The notes beneath the pieces are model-generated. The model worked only from the letters and a program-made list of their open reading frames with translations. It did no database searches and had not been told where the DNA came from. 5,691 bases of DNA, from positions 1 to 5,691 of the forward strand of contig JAUPKT010000114.1 of assembly GCA_030837305.1 (NCBI GenBank). The letters run 5' to 3'. Each line of letters starts with the position of its first letter. The stretch's first letter is position 1. Source of the stretch: Thermodesulfobacteriota bacterium. Its GTDB lineage: Bacteria; Desulfobacterota; Desulfomonilia; Desulfomonilales; Desulfomonilaceae. The translations under genes and the position numbers were made by a program. Shown here piece by piece: positions 3,959 through 5,691 of the stretch.

Positions 3959-5691
3959 ATGATCAAGAAAATGCTCATTAATGCCTCAAACCCCGAGGAA
4001 TCCCGCGTTGCGGTGGTTGCCGATGGATTACTCGAAGAGCTTGATATTCAAGTGAAGACCCATGAAGCAACCCTCGGAAACATATACAAAGGAATTGTTT
4101 CCAGGGTGGAGCCTTCACTTCAGGCTGTTTTCGTGGACTATGGGGCGAAGCGTAATGGTTTCCTTTCCATCAATGATGTCCATCCTTCGTACTTTCCGGA
4201 GTCCTTTGAATCGGGACGTCGGAGACCAAGAATTCAGGAGGTTTTTAAGAAGGACGCTCATGTGATGGTTCAGGTGAACAAGGAGGAGCGTCAGTCCAAG
4301 GGGGCGAGCCTGACCACCAACATATCTTTGGCCGGCAGATATTTGGTATTGATGCCGGGGACGGATCTTTATGGAGTATCAAGAAAAATCGAAGATGAGA
4401 AAGAGAGAAAGGACCTTAAAGAGATCCTGAAGCAGCTCAAACCGCCCGAGAACATGGGGTTCATCATTCGAACGGCCGGAATGGGGCGGACGAGGACAGA
4501 GCTGTCTCGGGACCTCGATTATTTACTCAAGCTGTGGAAATCCATCGAAACGAGAGTCGCCGAGGCTCCTGCACCATGTCTGTTGCACAAAGAACACGAC
4601 GTGGTGATCAGGGCCATAAGAGAGCATTTTTCGTCAGATATCAATGAGATCCTTGTTGACGACAAAGAGGTGTACAACAAGGCCAGAGAATTCTTCCATC
4701 AAGTAATGCCGAAATTTGAGCCTTTGGTGAAATTGAGCCAAGAAAAGAGACCTCTGTTCAATAAGTATCAGTTGGAGGAGCAGATAGAACAGGTCTATCG
4801 CCGGAAAATAAGGCTCAAGTCAGGTGGTTATATCCTCATTGAACCCACGGAGGCCCTGGTCACTGTGGATGTGAACTCCGGAAGTTCAACAAGGGAAAAG
4901 GGCGTGGAAGATACCGCTTTCCAGGTCAACATGGAAGCCGCCCCGGAAGTAGCTCGACAGCTTCGTCTGAGAGACCTGGGAGGCATCATCGTGATCGATT
5001 TCATCGATATGTCCCACAAGAATCACAAACAAGATGTGGAGAAGGCCATTAGAGCCGAACTCAAGCGGGACAGAGCCAAGACCAAGGTATTACGGATATC
5101 TGCCTTGGGGTTGCTGGAACTCTCTCGTCAGCGCATCAAGTCCTCTTTAGGCACGGGCGAATACCTCGAATGCCCGTTGTGCGATGGCCGCGGTAAAATT
5201 CGGTCTCCTGAAACATCTGCCCTCTCGGTGTTCCGTCGTGTCAAATCACTGCTCGTCAAGGGAGATATGACGGAAGTGAGGGTTACGGTACCCTCCAGGG
5301 TTGCTGAGTATCTCTTGAACAATATGCGATCTCAGCTTTTTGAACTCGAGAAGGCATACGGCACTCGTGTTTCCATCCTGGTACGGCAGGCGTTGCCCGA
5401 CAAAGAGATTCTCGTGGAGAGCATAAAGGACGATACCGTACAACCATTGGCATTGGAGCACGTACCCTTGAGTGAGATTGAGGCGCCGTCCGAGGATCTT
5501 CAGTTGGTGGTTGACGCTTCCAAGGAAACACTGCAGCCTGTTGCGGACGCTTCGCCGAAGTCCAAGGCGGCAGGAACGGCCAGACGTCGCGGGAGAAGAA
5601 AACCCTCAACGAGAAGAATGTCTGCTCAGGCTTCCGACGACAAGCAAACGGACTCTTCACAACCGAAGGGGTTGTCCCCGAGCGATGAGAC
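3959..5691 (+). CDS. rng: Ribonuclease E/G family endoribonuclease, C-terminus beyond window
   Basis: A single-strand-specific endoribonuclease that cleaves AU-rich sites in mRNA decay and in rRNA/tRNA processing. The frame is open for 577 codons to the window edge. Residues about 36-118 form the S1 RNA-binding domain (NIYKGIVSRVEPSLQAVFVDYG, split at an inserted polar loop near 80-95), followed by the TTNISLAGRYLVLMP signature (119-133). The DNase I-like catalytic part holds the Mg-binding aspartates D304 (VTVDVNSG) and D347 (IVIDFIDM), one residue offset from D303 and D346 of E. coli RNase E. The Zn-link CPLCDGRG has C405 and C408, again offset by one. The small domain ends near 490. Beyond it a polar tail with a basic patch (RRRGRRKPSTRR, about 542-553) continues, longer than plain RNase G (about 490 residues). 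It may be an RNA- or partner-binding tail of RNase E type. The symbol could equally be rne. Confidence 0.95.
   Translation, partial: MIKKMLINASNPEESRVAVVADGLLEELDIQVKTHEATLGNIYKGIVSRVEPSLQAVFVDYGAKRNGFLSINDVHPSYFPESFESGRRRPRIQEVFKKDAHVMVQVNKEERQSKGASLTTNISLAGRYLVLMPGTDLYGVSRKIEDEKERKDLKEILKQLKPPENMGFIIRTAGMGRTRTELSRDLDYLLKLWKSIETRVAEAPAPCLLHKEHDVVIRAIREHFSSDINEILVDDKEVYNKAREFFHQVMPKFEPLVKLSQEKRPLFNKYQLEEQIEQVYRRKIRLKSGGYILIEPTEALVTVDVNSGSSTREKGVEDTAFQVNMEAAPEVARQLRLRDLGGIIVIDFIDMSHKNHKQDVEKAIRAELKRDRAKTKVLRISALGLLELSRQRIKSSLGTGEYLECPLCDGRGKIRSPETSALSVFRRVKSLLVKGDMTEVRVTVPSRVAEYLLNNMRSQLFELEKAYGTRVSILVRQALPDKEILVESIKDDTVQPLALEHVPLSEIEAPSEDLQLVVDASKETLQPVADASPKSKAAGTARRRGRRKPSTRRMSAQASDDKQTDSSQPKGLSPSDE

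Overview
The window looks like ordinary chromosomal housekeeping DNA from a Gram-negative bacterium, most likely of the Desulfobacterota (former Deltaproteobacteria). That placement rests on the style of the proteins, a selenocysteine tRNA gene, an even base composition and frequent TTG starts, and is an inference. I see no mobile element, CRISPR array, rRNA or phage gene. The first 16 bases match the end of an Illumina sequencing adapter, so the left edge is almost certainly an untrimmed contig end and not genomic sequence.

Layout. From 17 to 1721, three genes read leftward: a DNA repair methyltransferase (Ogt/MGMT type, 1721-1251), a DEDD exonuclease-like protein with an N-terminal helix-hairpin-helix-like segment (1193-333), and the first 66 codons of thymidylate kinase (216 to the contig edge). 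Gaps of 57 and 116 bases and the shared direction fit a single transcript. The divergent region 1722-1814 carries a candidate promoter for the rightward genes and a short imperfect palindrome. Rightward from 1815 come an uncharacterised radical SAM protein with a four-cysteine C-terminal segment, then a tRNA-Sec gene (2861-2958) behind its own strong sigma70-type promoter, then the ribosome-assembly GTPase EngB (3203-3784), a doubtful small ORF (3789-3944) and an RNase E/G gene (3959 to the right edge, 577 codons visible, no stop reached). The RNase gene is open for the whole of 3959-5691.

The stretch 2959-3202 between tRNA-Sec and engB has no supportable gene; I see only a 12-base palindrome there. 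The stretch 3785-3958 holds a clear stem-loop and a good ribosome binding site for the RNase gene.

How the genes relate. The left arm concerns DNA repair and nucleotide supply. The right arm concerns translation and RNA metabolism (tRNA-Sec for UGA decoding, EngB for 50S maturation, RNase E/G for rRNA processing and mRNA decay). The radical SAM gene is the only protein-coding gene whose role cannot be named. Nothing here amounts to a clearly new system. The best leads are the radical SAM protein, the structure upstream of the RNase gene, and a non-canonical eighth acceptor position in the tRNA-Sec.
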